This document shows positions 7,335-14,443 of a DNA stretch of 17,951 nucleotides, piece after piece (position 1 is the stretch's first letter; the number at the start of each line of letters is the position of its first letter). Made by a program: the position numbers and the translations under genes. Source of the DNA: Chloroflexota bacterium (GTDB lineage: Bacteria; Chloroflexota; UBA6077); NCBI GenBank assembly GCA_021845945.1, contig JAJZRD010000054.1, forward strand, positions 1-17,951, given 5' to 3'. The notes beneath the pieces were generated by a model. That model made no database searches. It saw only the letters and a list, made by a program, of their open reading frames with translations, and had not been told where the DNA came from.

Positions 7335-8335
7335 GCTTCCTCCCAACGCAGGTGCCGGTATCGTCCCAGCACCCCGAGTGGCGTTGCCAGGGGCGCCATC
7401 TGCCCGGCCAGGGTCGCGTAGGAAACGCGGCGCATCCGCTGCACCTCTCGGCGCTTCGGCCACTGGCGAGGCAATCCCGCCATCCCCGCCAGCCGCCCCC
7501 TGAGGGAAGCCAGGTCTCGCCGCGTCGCCAGCCCGTAGAGGGTGGCGGCCAGGTCGTAGGCCACGATCAGGGGCAGCGCCAGGTACAGCTGGGGCGCCGG
7601 ATAGTTCTTGGCTATGGTCCACAGCTTGTTGCGGCCCAGGTGGTAGCTCTTGAAGGGTGAGCCCTCGACGCCGGTGGCCGAGTGGACGTGGGAGACCACC
7701 GCGTTGGGCGCATAGAGGGCCCGCCAACCGGCGAGCCTCGCCCGCCAGGCCAGGTCCAGGTCCTCGAGGTAGGCGAAGAACTCCTCGTCGAACAGGCCGA
7801 CCTCGTCCAGCATGGCCCGCCGGTACAGCGCCGCCCCCGCACAGGGTCCGAAGACCTCCTCCACGGCGCCGCCCTCCCGTTCGGGCTCTCCCCCCAGCCG
7901 GTCCCAGGCGATGCCGGCCGGGTCCAGGGCGATGCCGGCGGAGTTGATCGTCCCCGGCCGGTGGGCGAACACCATCTTGGAGGCCACCATACCCACCGAC
8001 GGGTCGGCGAGGGCAGGTGCCAGCAGCCGCTCCAGCCAGTCGGGGCTTGGCTCCGTGTCGTTGTTCAGGGTCGCGATATGGTCTGCCGCGCTGGCCAGGA
8101 TCCCCACGTTGTTGGCCGCCGCAAAGCCCAGGTTGCGGGAGTTAGCGATCACCCGCACCCTTGGGAACTGGTTGCGAACCATCTCCACCGATCCGTCGGT
8201 GGAGCCGTTGTCCACCAGGATCACCTCGAACCGCTCCAGGGTCTGGACCGCCAGCGCGGCCAGGCAGCGCTCCAGGTGGGCGCGGCCGTTCCAGTTGACT
8301 ATGACGACGCTGACCAGGGGAGACGTATCCGCCAT
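7328..8335 (-). CDS. GT2 family glycosyltransferase (rhamnosyltransferase-like)
   Basis: A 335-residue GT-A enzyme, with start ATG 8335 chosen because GGAGGAG sits immediately upstream; a start at 8362 would add nine unlikely residues. The nucleotide-sugar core shows [26 protein letters not shown] (42-49), [14 protein letters not shown] and the metal-binding [10 protein letters not shown] (91-100, a variant DxD). The ED-containing [19 protein letters not shown] (187-204) supplies the likely catalytic base. SHVHSATG and the amphipathic C-terminus are typical of surface-polysaccharide GT2 enzymes (WbbL-like). It is the first gene of the minus-strand locus and runs into fabZ with a 7-base overlap. 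The transferred sugar cannot be read from sequence. Confidence 0.9.
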   Translation of the reverse strand: MADTSPLVSVVIVNWNGRAHLERCLAALAVQTLERFEVILVDNGSTDGSVEMVRNQFPRVRVIANSRNLGFAAANNVGILASAADHIATLNNDTEPSPDWLERLLAPALADPSVGMVASKMVFAHRPGTINSAGIALDPAGIAWDRLGGEPEREGGAVEEVFGPCAGAALYRRAMLDEVGLFDEEFFAYLEDLDLAWRARLAGWRALYAPNAVVSHVHSATGVEGSPFKSYHLGRNKLWTIAKNYPAPQLYLALPLIVAYDLAATLYGLATRRDLASLRGRLAGMAGLPRQWPKRREVQRMRRVSYATLAGQMAPLATPLGVLGRYRHLRWEEAC

Positions 8336-8426
8336 GCTCCTCCGGGAATACCCATGCAACACCCCATGGGGTGCTGATCGGCGCTCCTTGCGGCGCTAGT
8401 ACACGACCACGGTGATTGTGGTGGGT

Positions 8427-8480
8427 GTAGGGGCGGGGCTCTGTACCCGCCCTCGGGCCGGCAGAGACGCCGGCCCCTAC
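8427..8480. repeat. Two-hairpin palindromic repeat of the GTAGGGGCG family
   Basis: The element opens with GTAGGGGC and closes with GCCCCTAC. It contains one hairpin formed by GGGCGGG and CCCGCCC, and a second formed by GGCCGGC and GCCGGCC. Architecture and ends match the copy at 5541-5609, while the internal sequence differs, so it is a family of elements and not an exact copy. Confidence 0.78.
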
Positions 8481-8591
8481 AGGTCAGAACCACTTCAGCC
8501 GAGCGGTAGTCTACCAGAAATCCGGTCTGCCAGAGCGCTCCGGAACGGGCTTGGTGCGCCAGTCAGCTTTCCGGGAGCGGCGTTTGGCCCC

Positions 8592-8697
8592 CGTAGGAGC
8601 CAGCTCCTGCTGGCGATGGCCTGTTGGCGACGAACCTCCTTCGACAGCCATGACGCCGTGCCGCGAGGACGGTCGCCGCCAGGAGGCGGATCCTACG
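8592..8697. repeat. 106-base element with ~25-base terminal inverted repeats (CGTAGGAGCC family)
   Basis: The left end starts CGTAGGAGCCAGCTCCTG and ends CTGGCGA (8592-8616). The right end, read in reverse complement, starts CGTAGGATCCGCCTCCTG and ends GGCGA (8673-8697). About 20 of 25 positions pair. A left half is also present at 9352-9367, inside the tail of a broken gene. It carries no reading frame. It resembles REP/BIME-type or miniature inverted-repeat elements. Confidence 0.72.
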
Positions 8698-8777
8698 AGA
8701 CGAGCATGCCCGCCCGGAGACTTGACGCGCACCAATGGGATTGGAGCCCGGGCGGTCAACGCGAGGGCGCGAGGCCG

Positions 8778-9140
8778 TCAGTCGTCGCCGGTCGGCTTCA
8801 CGGAACTCGCTTCCATCATCAAGATGACCGCCCGCTCCAGAGCCCTGGTGCGGTGGACCACACCCCTTGGCACCGTGAAGCCCTGGTGGCGGTCCAGCGT
8901 CACCGTCTCGTTGTCGAGGTCGATGAGGAACCGGCCGTCGAGGACAAAGAAGAACTCATCCTCCGCATCGTGCTTGTGCCAATGGAATTCTCCCTTGAGG
9001 ACGCCCAGGCGAACCACGCAGTCGTTCACCTGGCAGAGAGTCTGGTTGTACCACTGCTCCTGGCAGGCATCCACCAGGCTGGGCACGTCGATGAGTTGCA
9101 GGAAACCAAACTTGTTGTCCAGATTGATGGAGTAATCCAC
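8778..9140 (-). CDS. Cupin-domain protein (metal-binding), internal GTG start
   Basis: This single-domain cupin of about 120 residues contains the cupin motif FHWHKHDAEDEFFFVLDGR, with histidine and glutamate ligands, and the second motif TVPRGVVHRT with the fourth histidine. All four expected ligands (HxH, E, H) are present. I chose GTG 9140 because a perfect AAGGAGGT (9145-9152) lies 4 bases upstream and the cupin fold begins right there. The frame also stays open to ATG 9233, adding 31 residues that look like the N-terminus of a different protein family; that region is listed separately. Cupins include isomerases, epimerases and dioxygenases, so the specific activity is unknown. It is monocistronic, flanked by repeats. 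Confidence 0.75.
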   Translation of the reverse strand: MDYSINLDNKFGFLQLIDVPSLVDACQEQWYNQTLCQVNDCVVRLGVLKGEFHWHKHDAEDEFFFVLDGRFLIDLDNETVTLDRHQGFTVPRGVVHRTRALERAVILMMEASSVKPTGDD

Positions 9141-9233
9141 AAACACCTCCTTGCGCAGCAGCTCGTTGTAGGCATCGGCGTTTTCGCGGCTCGTCCAGCC
9201 ATGCCAGGTCCGGCTGATCATGCGGTTCTCCAT
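9141..9233 (-). pseudogene. Remnant of an antibiotic-biosynthesis-monooxygenase-like N-terminus, in frame with the cupin
   Basis: The codons before the cupin start read MISRTWHGWTSRENADAYNE, which matches the opening strand and helix of small ABM-fold (antibiotic biosynthesis monooxygenase/EthD-like) proteins. The remaining two-thirds of that fold is missing and the cupin starts at once. No cupin is expected to have this head. It looks like a deletion junction that left a monooxygenase start fused to the cupin promoter region. The cupin has its own Shine-Dalgarno, so translation of the fused form is optional. Confidence 0.5.
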
Positions 9234-9254
9234 TCTACAACCAGCAGGAGCCCG

Positions 9255-9888
9255 TTATCCAACTGCTATCGACCCTCCGGCCCCGGGGCCTCTTGGTTCT
9301 GCCGCTGAACAGGGTGCGGCGCAGATTTCCGGGAGAAGCCTGGCGAAGATCCGTAGGAGCCGGCTCCCCATTCTCCTGAGCGGGGCAACGAACAGGGACG
9401 ACAGCCCGAAGAAGAGCGACCATCCGAGAACGTTAATCGCCGACATGGCCGAAAGGGGGTTAGCCTGCACGATCTGCTCGAGGCCCTGGGTCTCTCCCCC
9501 TCGCAATACTCAGCCGGACCGTGGCGAGCTGAACGAAATAGTTGAGGCTGGTCAGGGTGGCGAATATCGCGCCGAAAGAGAGGCTGATTCGAGCCAGGAG
9601 GCGCCTTTCACCGTCTGCCAGATCGTAGACGCTGCTCAGCAACAGGACGAACAGCGGTCCGAACAGGAGCATCGCGAAACGGGCCAGGTTCTGAAAGAAC
9701 TGATTGTACCTGCCAACGTAGGCCAGATAATCCGGCATGTTCGTCCAAACAAACAGCGGGGACGTCAACGGGATTGCGACAAAGCAGACGGTGAAGACGA
9801 CGAAGGCAGCGGTGATCGAGAAGGCCGACCAGAAGCCAAGCCTGATGGATAGCTGACTCATCCGTGTTGCCTCACTCCCGAATGTCAT
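9255..9888 (-). pseudogene. Multi-pass membrane protein broken by a one-base frameshift
   Basis: The first part (ATG 9861 or 9888, in frame) encodes a membrane protein with about three helices: LGFWSAFSITAAFVVFTVCFVA, MLLFGPLFVLLLSS and FGAIFATLTSLNYFVQLA. The frame is lost after TVRLSIARG. The continuation GETQGLEQIVQANPL and the next helix INVLGWSLFFGLSSLFVAPL are read in another frame. Dropping one base from the C5 run at 9496-9500 (G5 on the coding strand) joins the two parts cleanly. The final stretch of the second frame (9352-9367) contains a half copy of the CGTAGGAGCC repeat, so the normal C-terminus may also be lost. I cannot name the family. A sequencing error in the homopolymer is an alternative explanation. 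Confidence 0.7.
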
Positions 9889-10082
9889 GGTGGCAGTTCT
9901 CCTCGAATTCGACCGGCTGCTTGGCCGTGCTGGATAGGCGAAGGACCATCGGCGTGCACCGAATACTGTTGTCCGAACGCTATAGTGCGGCTGATGAGGG
10001 CCCTGGTCCAGTCCCTTCTAGTTCGTCGATGCAGGTGGCGGGTTCGCTTCTGCCCCCGCCGCCTGGCCTGTAGGTGCTATCC

Positions 10083-10112
10083 TTTACACACCCGAAGTCT
10101 CGAGTCTACAAT
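10083..10112 (+). promoter_or_regulatory. Probable sigma-70 promoter of the DUF3786-selA operon
   Basis: TTTACA at 10083-10088 and TACAAT at 10107-10112 are separated by 18 bases. Each matches the consensus at 5 of 6 positions. Transcription would begin near 10119, about 75 bases before the DUF3786 start, and would include the hairpin at 10150-10170. Confidence 0.5.
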
Positions 10113-10132
10113 CGACGAAGATTTCCACGACC

Positions 10133-10171
10133 CTCAGCCCTCACCCTGACCCTCTCCCAGAGGGAGAGGGG
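10133..10171. repeat. CCCTCTCCC hairpin repeat just upstream of the DUF3786 gene
   Basis: CCCTCTCCC (10150-10158) and GGGAGAGGG (10162-10170) pair perfectly around a three-base AGA loop. The preceding CCCTCACCCTGA is typical of a widely dispersed bacterial repeat of this form. It ends 13 bases before the GGGAGG ribosome-binding site of the next gene, and could influence translation or act as a transcription pause. No T-run is present. Confidence 0.65.
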
Positions 10172-10195
10172 ATTGGATACCCCGGGAGGCATCCC

Positions 10196-10819
10196 GTGCA
10201 GACCAACTACCGTCCGGCCCTGGAGCTGGCCCAGAAGGCCCTCCTGGCCCTGGACCCCACCACGGTCGCCCAGCGGAGCGGGGCGGAGCTGATCCGTGGT
10301 CAGGGCGGCGCGGAGTGTCGGCTGAGGCTGCTGGGCCGGCAGTATCGGGTCCCGATCCCCGAGACCCTGGTCTACGACCTGGCCACCGGCGCCGAGGCCG
10401 GAACCTCCGCCACCCTGGTGGTCCTCCACTACCTGGCGGACGCCGACGGGAGCCCCGTCACCCACCAGTGGGTCCCCTTCCGCGGCTTGCCGGGCGGCAA
10501 CGTCTACGAGAGGGCCTTTCGGCAGCAGTGCCTCGATCCCCTGGTCGCCACCTTCGGCCCCGATCCCGATGCGCTGCCGGCGGCAGCAGAGGCCCTGGAG
10601 GGGGCGAGGGGCACCATGGGCGACGTCTCCTACCTCTTCCAGGCGCTGCCCCACCTGCCCATGGCCTGCGTCCTCTGGCGAGCCGACGAGGAGCAGGGCG
10701 CCGAGGCCAACCTGCTCTTCGACGCAGTGGCGCCCCACTACCTCCCCACCGAGGACCTGGCGGCTCTGGGCCGCGCCCTCACCTTCGGCTTGATACGACA
10801 GCTAGAGAGGAAGCCATGA
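10196..10819 (+). CDS. DUF3786 domain protein, coupled to selA
   Basis: A 207-residue soluble protein whose pattern fits DUF3786: LGRQYRVPIPETLVYDLATG, then LVVLHYLADADGSP, then WVPFRGLPGGNVYERAF, then GDVSYLFQALPHLPMACVLWRADEEQGAEANLLFDAVAPHYLPTEDL. The family is of unknown function and is mostly reported from anaerobes, often near iron-sulfur or corrinoid enzymes. The start is GTG 10196, with GGGAGG (10184-10189) six bases upstream. Its TGA overlaps the selA ATG (ATGA at 10816-10819), so the two are made together. The coupling suggests, without proof, a role linked to selenoprotein or corrinoid metabolism. No internal in-frame TGA, so it is not itself a selenoprotein. Confidence 0.85.
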   Translation: MQTNYRPALELAQKALLALDPTTVAQRSGAELIRGQGGAECRLRLLGRQYRVPIPETLVYDLATGAEAGTSATLVVLHYLADADGSPVTHQWVPFRGLPGGNVYERAFRQQCLDPLVATFGPDPDALPAAAEALEGARGTMGDVSYLFQALPHLPMACVLWRADEEQGAEANLLFDAVAPHYLPTEDLAALGRALTFGLIRQLERKP

Positions 10820-12204
10820 CCGACACCGCCACCTCGCTCCGCCGGCTGCCCGGCGTAGACCGTCTCCTGCGGGAGGAGGCCGCCGAGCAGCTATCGGAGC
10901 GCTACCCCCGGGATCTGGTAGTGCAGGCCCTTCGCGACGTGCTGGAGGGGGCCCGGGCAGCCATCCGCACCGGCGCCGAGGCTCCCGACACCGTCCAACT
11001 GCTGGAGGAGGCCCAGCGGCGGCTGGAGAGGGCGTTTCGCCCCTCCCTCCGCCCCGTCATCAACGCCACGGGGGTGATCGTCCACACCAACCTGGGTCGG
11101 GCCCCCCTCAGCGACGAGGCGCTGCGGGCCGTCCTGCGGGTGGCCGGCGGCTACAGCAACCTGGAGTACCACCTCGAAGAGGGCACCAGGGGCTCCCGCC
11201 ACGAGCACGTCTCCGACCTGCTCCGCCGGATCTCCGGCGCCGAGGACGCCATCGCCGTCAACAACAACGCCGGCGCCGTCCTGCTGATCCTCTCCGCCTT
11301 CGCCCAGGGGCGCGAGGTGATCGTCTCCAGGGGGCAGGCGGTGGAGATCGGGGGCGGATTCCGCATCCCGGACGTGCTGCGGCAAAGCGGGGCGAGGCTG
11401 GTGGAGGTAGGCACCACCAACCGCACCTACCTGCGGGACTACGAGGAGGCCATCACCCCCGAGACGGCGCTGCTGCTCCACGTCCATCCGAGCAACTTCC
11501 GGGTGGAGGGCTTCGTCCACTCCACGACCATCGAGGAGCTGGTCGACCTGGGACGGCGCCGTGGCGTTCCCGTGGTCGACGATCTGGGCAGTGGCTCCTT
11601 CCTGGACACGGCCCACTACGGACTGGCCCACGAGCCGATGGTGCAGGAGCGGATCGCAGCCGGGGCCGACCTGGTGAGCTTCAGCGGCGACAAGCTGCTG
11701 GGCGGTCCCCAGGCAGGGCTGATCGCGGGCCGGGCCAAGCTGGTGGAAACGCTGCGCCGCCATCCCCTGGCTCGCGCCATTCGCGTGGATAAGATGGCCA
11801 TCGCGGCCCTGGCGGCCACCCTCGGCCACTACCTGATGGGCGAGGCAGTGCAGAAGGTGCCGGTCTGGCGGATGATCGCCATGCCACCGGCTGAGATCGA
11901 GACCCGAGCGGCCCGCCTGGCCCGGCAGCTTCGCCGGCAGGGCGTCGACGCCGAGCTGATCGACGGCTTCTCGACCGTGGGCGGCGGCTCCCTTCCTGGG
12001 GAGACGCTGCCGACCCGCCTGGTGGCGGTCGCACCCGGCCCCGACCGGCCCCCCGCCATGGAGATGGCCGCTCGCCTGCGGCGGATGGATCCGCCGATAG
12101 TTGCCCGCATCGAGCACGACCTGCTGCTGTTGGACCTCCGAACGGTGGGTCCCGAGGAGGACCGTGTGGTGGGCGACCGCCTGCTGGAAGCTGCACGACG
12201 ATAG
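10816..12204 (+). CDS. selA: L-seryl-tRNA(Sec) selenium transferase SelA
   Basis: This 462-residue PLP enzyme converts Ser-tRNA(Sec) to Sec-tRNA(Sec) with selenophosphate; E. coli SelA has 463 residues. The N-terminal tRNA-binding region is followed by VINATGVIVHTNLGRAPLS (81-99), then SNLEYHLEEGTRGSRHEHV. AVNNNAGAVLL and VIVSRGQAVEIGGGFRIPDV (168-187) come next. The PLP lysine is Lys293 in SFSGDKLLGGPQAG, aligned with E. coli Lys295. VDDLGSGSFLD supplies the conserved aspartate. The ATG at 10816 overlaps the stop of the DUF3786 gene and has GAGAGGA upstream. No lesion is visible, so it should be active. selB follows 326 bases later behind its own promoter. Confidence 0.97.
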   Translation: MTDTATSLRRLPGVDRLLREEAAEQLSERYPRDLVVQALRDVLEGARAAIRTGAEAPDTVQLLEEAQRRLERAFRPSLRPVINATGVIVHTNLGRAPLSDEALRAVLRVAGGYSNLEYHLEEGTRGSRHEHVSDLLRRISGAEDAIAVNNNAGAVLLILSAFAQGREVIVSRGQAVEIGGGFRIPDVLRQSGARLVEVGTTNRTYLRDYEEAITPETALLLHVHPSNFRVEGFVHSTTIEELVDLGRRRGVPVVDDLGSGSFLDTAHYGLAHEPMVQERIAAGADLVSFSGDKLLGGPQAGLIAGRAKLVETLRRHPLARAIRVDKMAIAALAATLGHYLMGEAVQKVPVWRMIAMPPAEIETRAARLARQLRRQGVDAELIDGFSTVGGGSLPGETLPTRLVAVAPGPDRPPAMEMAARLRRMDPPIVARIEHDLLLLDLRTVGPEEDRVVGDRLLEAARR

Positions 12205-12257
12205 GAGTTGCCGAGGATCCTCCCGCTCGCAGCCACAAGGAAAACGGCCCGCCGCCA

Positions 12258-12405
12258 CTCGAGCGAATGTAGGGCGGGGCCCTGTGCCCCGCCGCCCGGC
12301 GAACAATCGCAGGGACGGGCTCGAGCGAATGTAGGGCGGGGCCCTGTGCCCCGCCGCCCGCGTGGCGATGGCAGGCCGGCGGCAGGGCAGAGCGCCCTGC
12401 CCTAC
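12258..12405. repeat. Palindromic repeat cluster with a 41-base direct repeat (GTAGGGCGGGG family)
   Basis: A 41-base unit starting CTCGAGCGAATGTAGGGCGG and ending CCGCCGCCCG occurs identically at 12258-12298 and 12320-12360 (offset 62 bases). Each contains a GGCGGGGC/GCCCCGCC hairpin. The third part (12383-12405) has the complementary GCCCTGCCCTAC end, so the block has outer inverted ends like the two-hairpin repeats at 5541 and 8427. The duplication could be a replication slip or a nested insertion. Confidence 0.75.
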
Positions 12406-12465
12406 ATCTCGACACGCCCCCGGCTGCTAGCACGATCCGTTCCGAGTAGTCCGCGCTAGCTCGCC

Positions 12466-12495
12466 TTTCTCCAGCCCCGTTCTGGCGGCTATAAT
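12466..12495 (+). promoter_or_regulatory. Probable selB promoter
   Basis: A perfect TATAAT at 12490-12495 lies 41 bases before the selB start. The -35 region is weak (TTTCTC at 12466-12471, spacing 18). The Shine-Dalgarno is GGGGGA at 12520-12525. selB thus appears able to be transcribed separately from selA. Confidence 0.5.
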
Positions 12496-12530
12496 GACAT
12501 TAGGATTTTCACCACCATCGGGGGATCGCT

Positions 12531-14438
12531 TTGTACGTCATCGGAACCGCCGGCCACGTCGACCACGGCAAGTCCACCCTGGTCCAGGCCCTGACCGGTA
12601 TCGACCCGGATCGGCTCAGAGAGGAGAAGGAGCGGGGCATGACCATCGACCTGGGCTTCGCCTGGCTGAAGCTGCCCAGCGGGTTGGAGGTCAGCATCGT
12701 CGACGTCCCGGGCCACGAGCGCTTCATCAAGAACATGCTGGCGGGAGTCGGAGGCATCGACGTGGCGCTGCTGGTGGTGGCCGCCGACGAAGGCCCCATG
12801 CCCCAGACCGACGAGCACCTGGCGATCCTCGACCTGCTCGGCATCTCCCGAGGGGTGGTCGCCATCACCAAGGCCGATCTGGTGGACGGCGAGTGGATGG
12901 AGCTGGTGAAGGCCGAGGTGGAGGAGCGGCTGGCGCCCACCGCCCTGGCCGGGGCCACCCTGGTGCCCGTCTCCGCCGTCACTCGCCAGGGGTTGCCCGA
13001 GCTGGTCGCCACCCTGGATCGCCTGCTGGCGGCCGTCCCGGCCAAGCGGGACGTGGGCAAGGCCCGGGTGCCCGTGGACCGGGTGTTCACCGTCGCCGGG
13101 TTCGGGACGGTGATCACGGGAACCCTGATCGACGGGGAGCTGCGGGTCGGCCAGGAGGTGGAGATCCTCCCGGCCGGGAAGAGATCGCGGGTGCGAGGCA
13201 TCCAATCCCACAAGCGGAAGGTAGACGTGGCGACCCCGGGAAGCCGGGTCGCCGTGAACCTGGCCTCCCTGGCCACCGAGGAGATCCAGCGAGGCAACGT
13301 GGTGACCCTGCCGGGCTGGCTTCGGCCCACCAGGGCGGTGGACGTGAAGCTGAGGGTTATCGAGGCCGCTCCCAAGCCGCTGGAGCACGGCGACGAGCTT
13401 ACCTTCCATACCGGCGCGTCCGAGGCCGTGGCCAAGCTCTCCCTTCTCGACGTCGAGAAGCTGAAGCCCGGACAGAGCGGCTGGGCCCAGTTGCGGCTGG
13501 CCGACCCCGTCGCCGTGGCCAGGGGCGACCAGTTCATCGTGCGCATCCCCTCCCCCAGCTTCACGGTGGGCGGTGGCGTGGTGGTGGATCCACACCCCAA
13601 GCGGCACCGCCGCTTCCAGCAGCAGCTCGTGGAGAATCTGAGCACGTTGGAGCGGGGAACCCCCGAGGAGATCGCGCTGCAGCAGATGCCGGCGGCCGCC
13701 CCCCTCGACCTGCAGACCCTCGTGCAGCGAACCGGCCTTCCCATGGAACAGGCCCGCCAGGCGGTGTCCGCCCTGCTGGCCGCCGGCGATCTGCTGCTGC
13801 TGGACGGCTCGAAAGGAGCCGCTGCGGCCGCCCCCCTCAACGCTCAGAGTCTGCTGATCGCGGCCGCCGCCTGGGCCGCCCTCCGGGAGAAGCTGGAGAG
13901 CATCCTCGCCTCCTATCACGCGGAGTACCCGCTGCGGCGCGGAATGCCTCGAGAGGAGGTGCGCAGCAGGAGCGGGTTGGACGCTCGCTCCTTCAGCCGC
14001 GTCGAGGCCCGACTGCTGACCGAGGGGGCGATCGCCGAGGAGGGGCCGCTGATGGCACGCGCCGGCCATCAGGTGCGGTTCGACGAGGGGCTCCAGCGCC
14101 TCGTCGACGACTTCCTGGCCTTCCTCCGTGAGGCGGGGGCTTCCCCGCCCTCCACCCAGGAGCTGCTGGCCCGTTTCGGACTGGATTCCGAGGCGCTGGC
14201 CGCCTTGGCGGACCAGGGTCGCGTGGTGGAGGTGGCCGCCGGCATCGTGCTGGAGAAGCAGGTTTACTCCCAGATGGTGGATTCCATCGTCGGCATGATC
14301 CAAGCGCAGGGTTCCATCACCGTGGCGGCGGTCCGGGACCGGTTCAACACCAGCCGGAAGTACGCCCTGGCCATCATGGAGCAGCTGGACGAGAAGCGGG
14401 TAACCCGCCGTGTCGGCGACGAGCGGGTGCTGATGTAG
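12531..14438 (+). CDS. selB: Selenocysteine-specific elongation factor SelB
   Basis: This 635-residue GTPase brings Sec-tRNA(Sec) to UGA codons next to a SECIS hairpin. The N-terminal G domain has GHVDHGKST (8-16), GMTIDLGFAW for switch I, DVPGHERFIKNM for switch II and TKADLV in place of NKxD. EF-Tu-like barrels follow, with VDRVFTVAGFGTVITGTLIDG. The C-terminal third contains four winged-helix-like segments, ending with VYSQMVDSIVGMI and DRFNTSRKYALAIMEQLDEKRVTRRVGDERVL, the region that binds the SECIS. The length is normal. The TTG start at 12531 is fixed by GGGGGA five bases upstream and by alignment of the P-loop to residue 8. With selA upstream, this indicates that the organism makes selenoproteins. 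Confidence 0.97.
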   Translation: MYVIGTAGHVDHGKSTLVQALTGIDPDRLREEKERGMTIDLGFAWLKLPSGLEVSIVDVPGHERFIKNMLAGVGGIDVALLVVAADEGPMPQTDEHLAILDLLGISRGVVAITKADLVDGEWMELVKAEVEERLAPTALAGATLVPVSAVTRQGLPELVATLDRLLAAVPAKRDVGKARVPVDRVFTVAGFGTVITGTLIDGELRVGQEVEILPAGKRSRVRGIQSHKRKVDVATPGSRVAVNLASLATEEIQRGNVVTLPGWLRPTRAVDVKLRVIEAAPKPLEHGDELTFHTGASEAVAKLSLLDVEKLKPGQSGWAQLRLADPVAVARGDQFIVRIPSPSFTVGGGVVVDPHPKRHRRFQQQLVENLSTLERGTPEEIALQQMPAAAPLDLQTLVQRTGLPMEQARQAVSALLAAGDLLLLDGSKGAAAAAPLNAQSLLIAAAAWAALREKLESILASYHAEYPLRRGMPREEVRSRSGLDARSFSRVEARLLTEGAIAEEGPLMARAGHQVRFDEGLQRLVDDFLAFLREAGASPPSTQELLARFGLDSEALAALADQGRVVEVAAGIVLEKQVYSQMVDSIVGMIQAQGSITVAAVRDRFNTSRKYALAIMEQLDEKRVTRRVGDERVLM

Positions 14439-14443
14439 CCGAC

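Larger units (their letters stand above)
8336..8777. other. Intergenic stretch with two palindromic elements
   Basis: No convincing gene lies in these 442 bases. They contain the two-hairpin repeat 8427-8480 and the larger inverted-repeat element 8592-8697, described separately. The rest shows nothing recognisable. The promoter for the GT2 operon should be near 8340-8420 on the minus strand, but I see no good -35/-10 pair. Confidence 0.6.
9889..10195. other. Intergenic stretch leading to the selenocysteine module
   Basis: No gene is supported in these 307 bases. They contain a probable promoter (10083-10112) and a palindromic hairpin repeat (10133-10171), both listed separately. The rest is unremarkable. 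No tRNA-like sequence was seen. Confidence 0.55.
12205..12530. other. Intergenic stretch between selA and selB with GTAGGGCGGGG palindromic repeats
   Basis: No gene is supported in these 326 bases. They hold a tandem repeat pair (12258-12298 and 12320-12360) that together with 12383-12405 forms a GTAGGG-type palindromic cluster, and the probable selB promoter near 12490. I specifically looked for a tRNA-Sec gene here and did not find one. Confidence 0.6.

Noticed and set aside
7335..7727. Upstream extension of the fabZ frame
   Set aside because: The extension overlaps the GT2 gene in another frame and lacks family resemblance. The ATG at 7334 with GGGAGGA fits FabZ length exactly.
10315..10815. 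Upstream extension of the selA frame inside the DUF3786 gene
   Set aside because: The extension is Arg/Pro/Gly-rich and overlaps the DUF3786 gene. SelA length and the Shine-Dalgarno both point to ATG 10816.
12258..12360. CRISPR-like direct repeat
   Set aside because: Only two copies are present, with a 21-base gap and internal palindromes; there are no further units or cas genes.
12205..12530. Possible tRNA-Sec or SECIS between selA and selB
   Set aside because: The hairpins here belong to the GTAGGG repeat family; no cloverleaf, TTCGA loop or UCA anticodon arm could be found.
12489..14303. Very long minus-strand open frame opposite selB
   Set aside because: It is His/Gln/Gly-rich with no motif, while SelB on the other strand is unmistakable; this is a codon-bias mirror.
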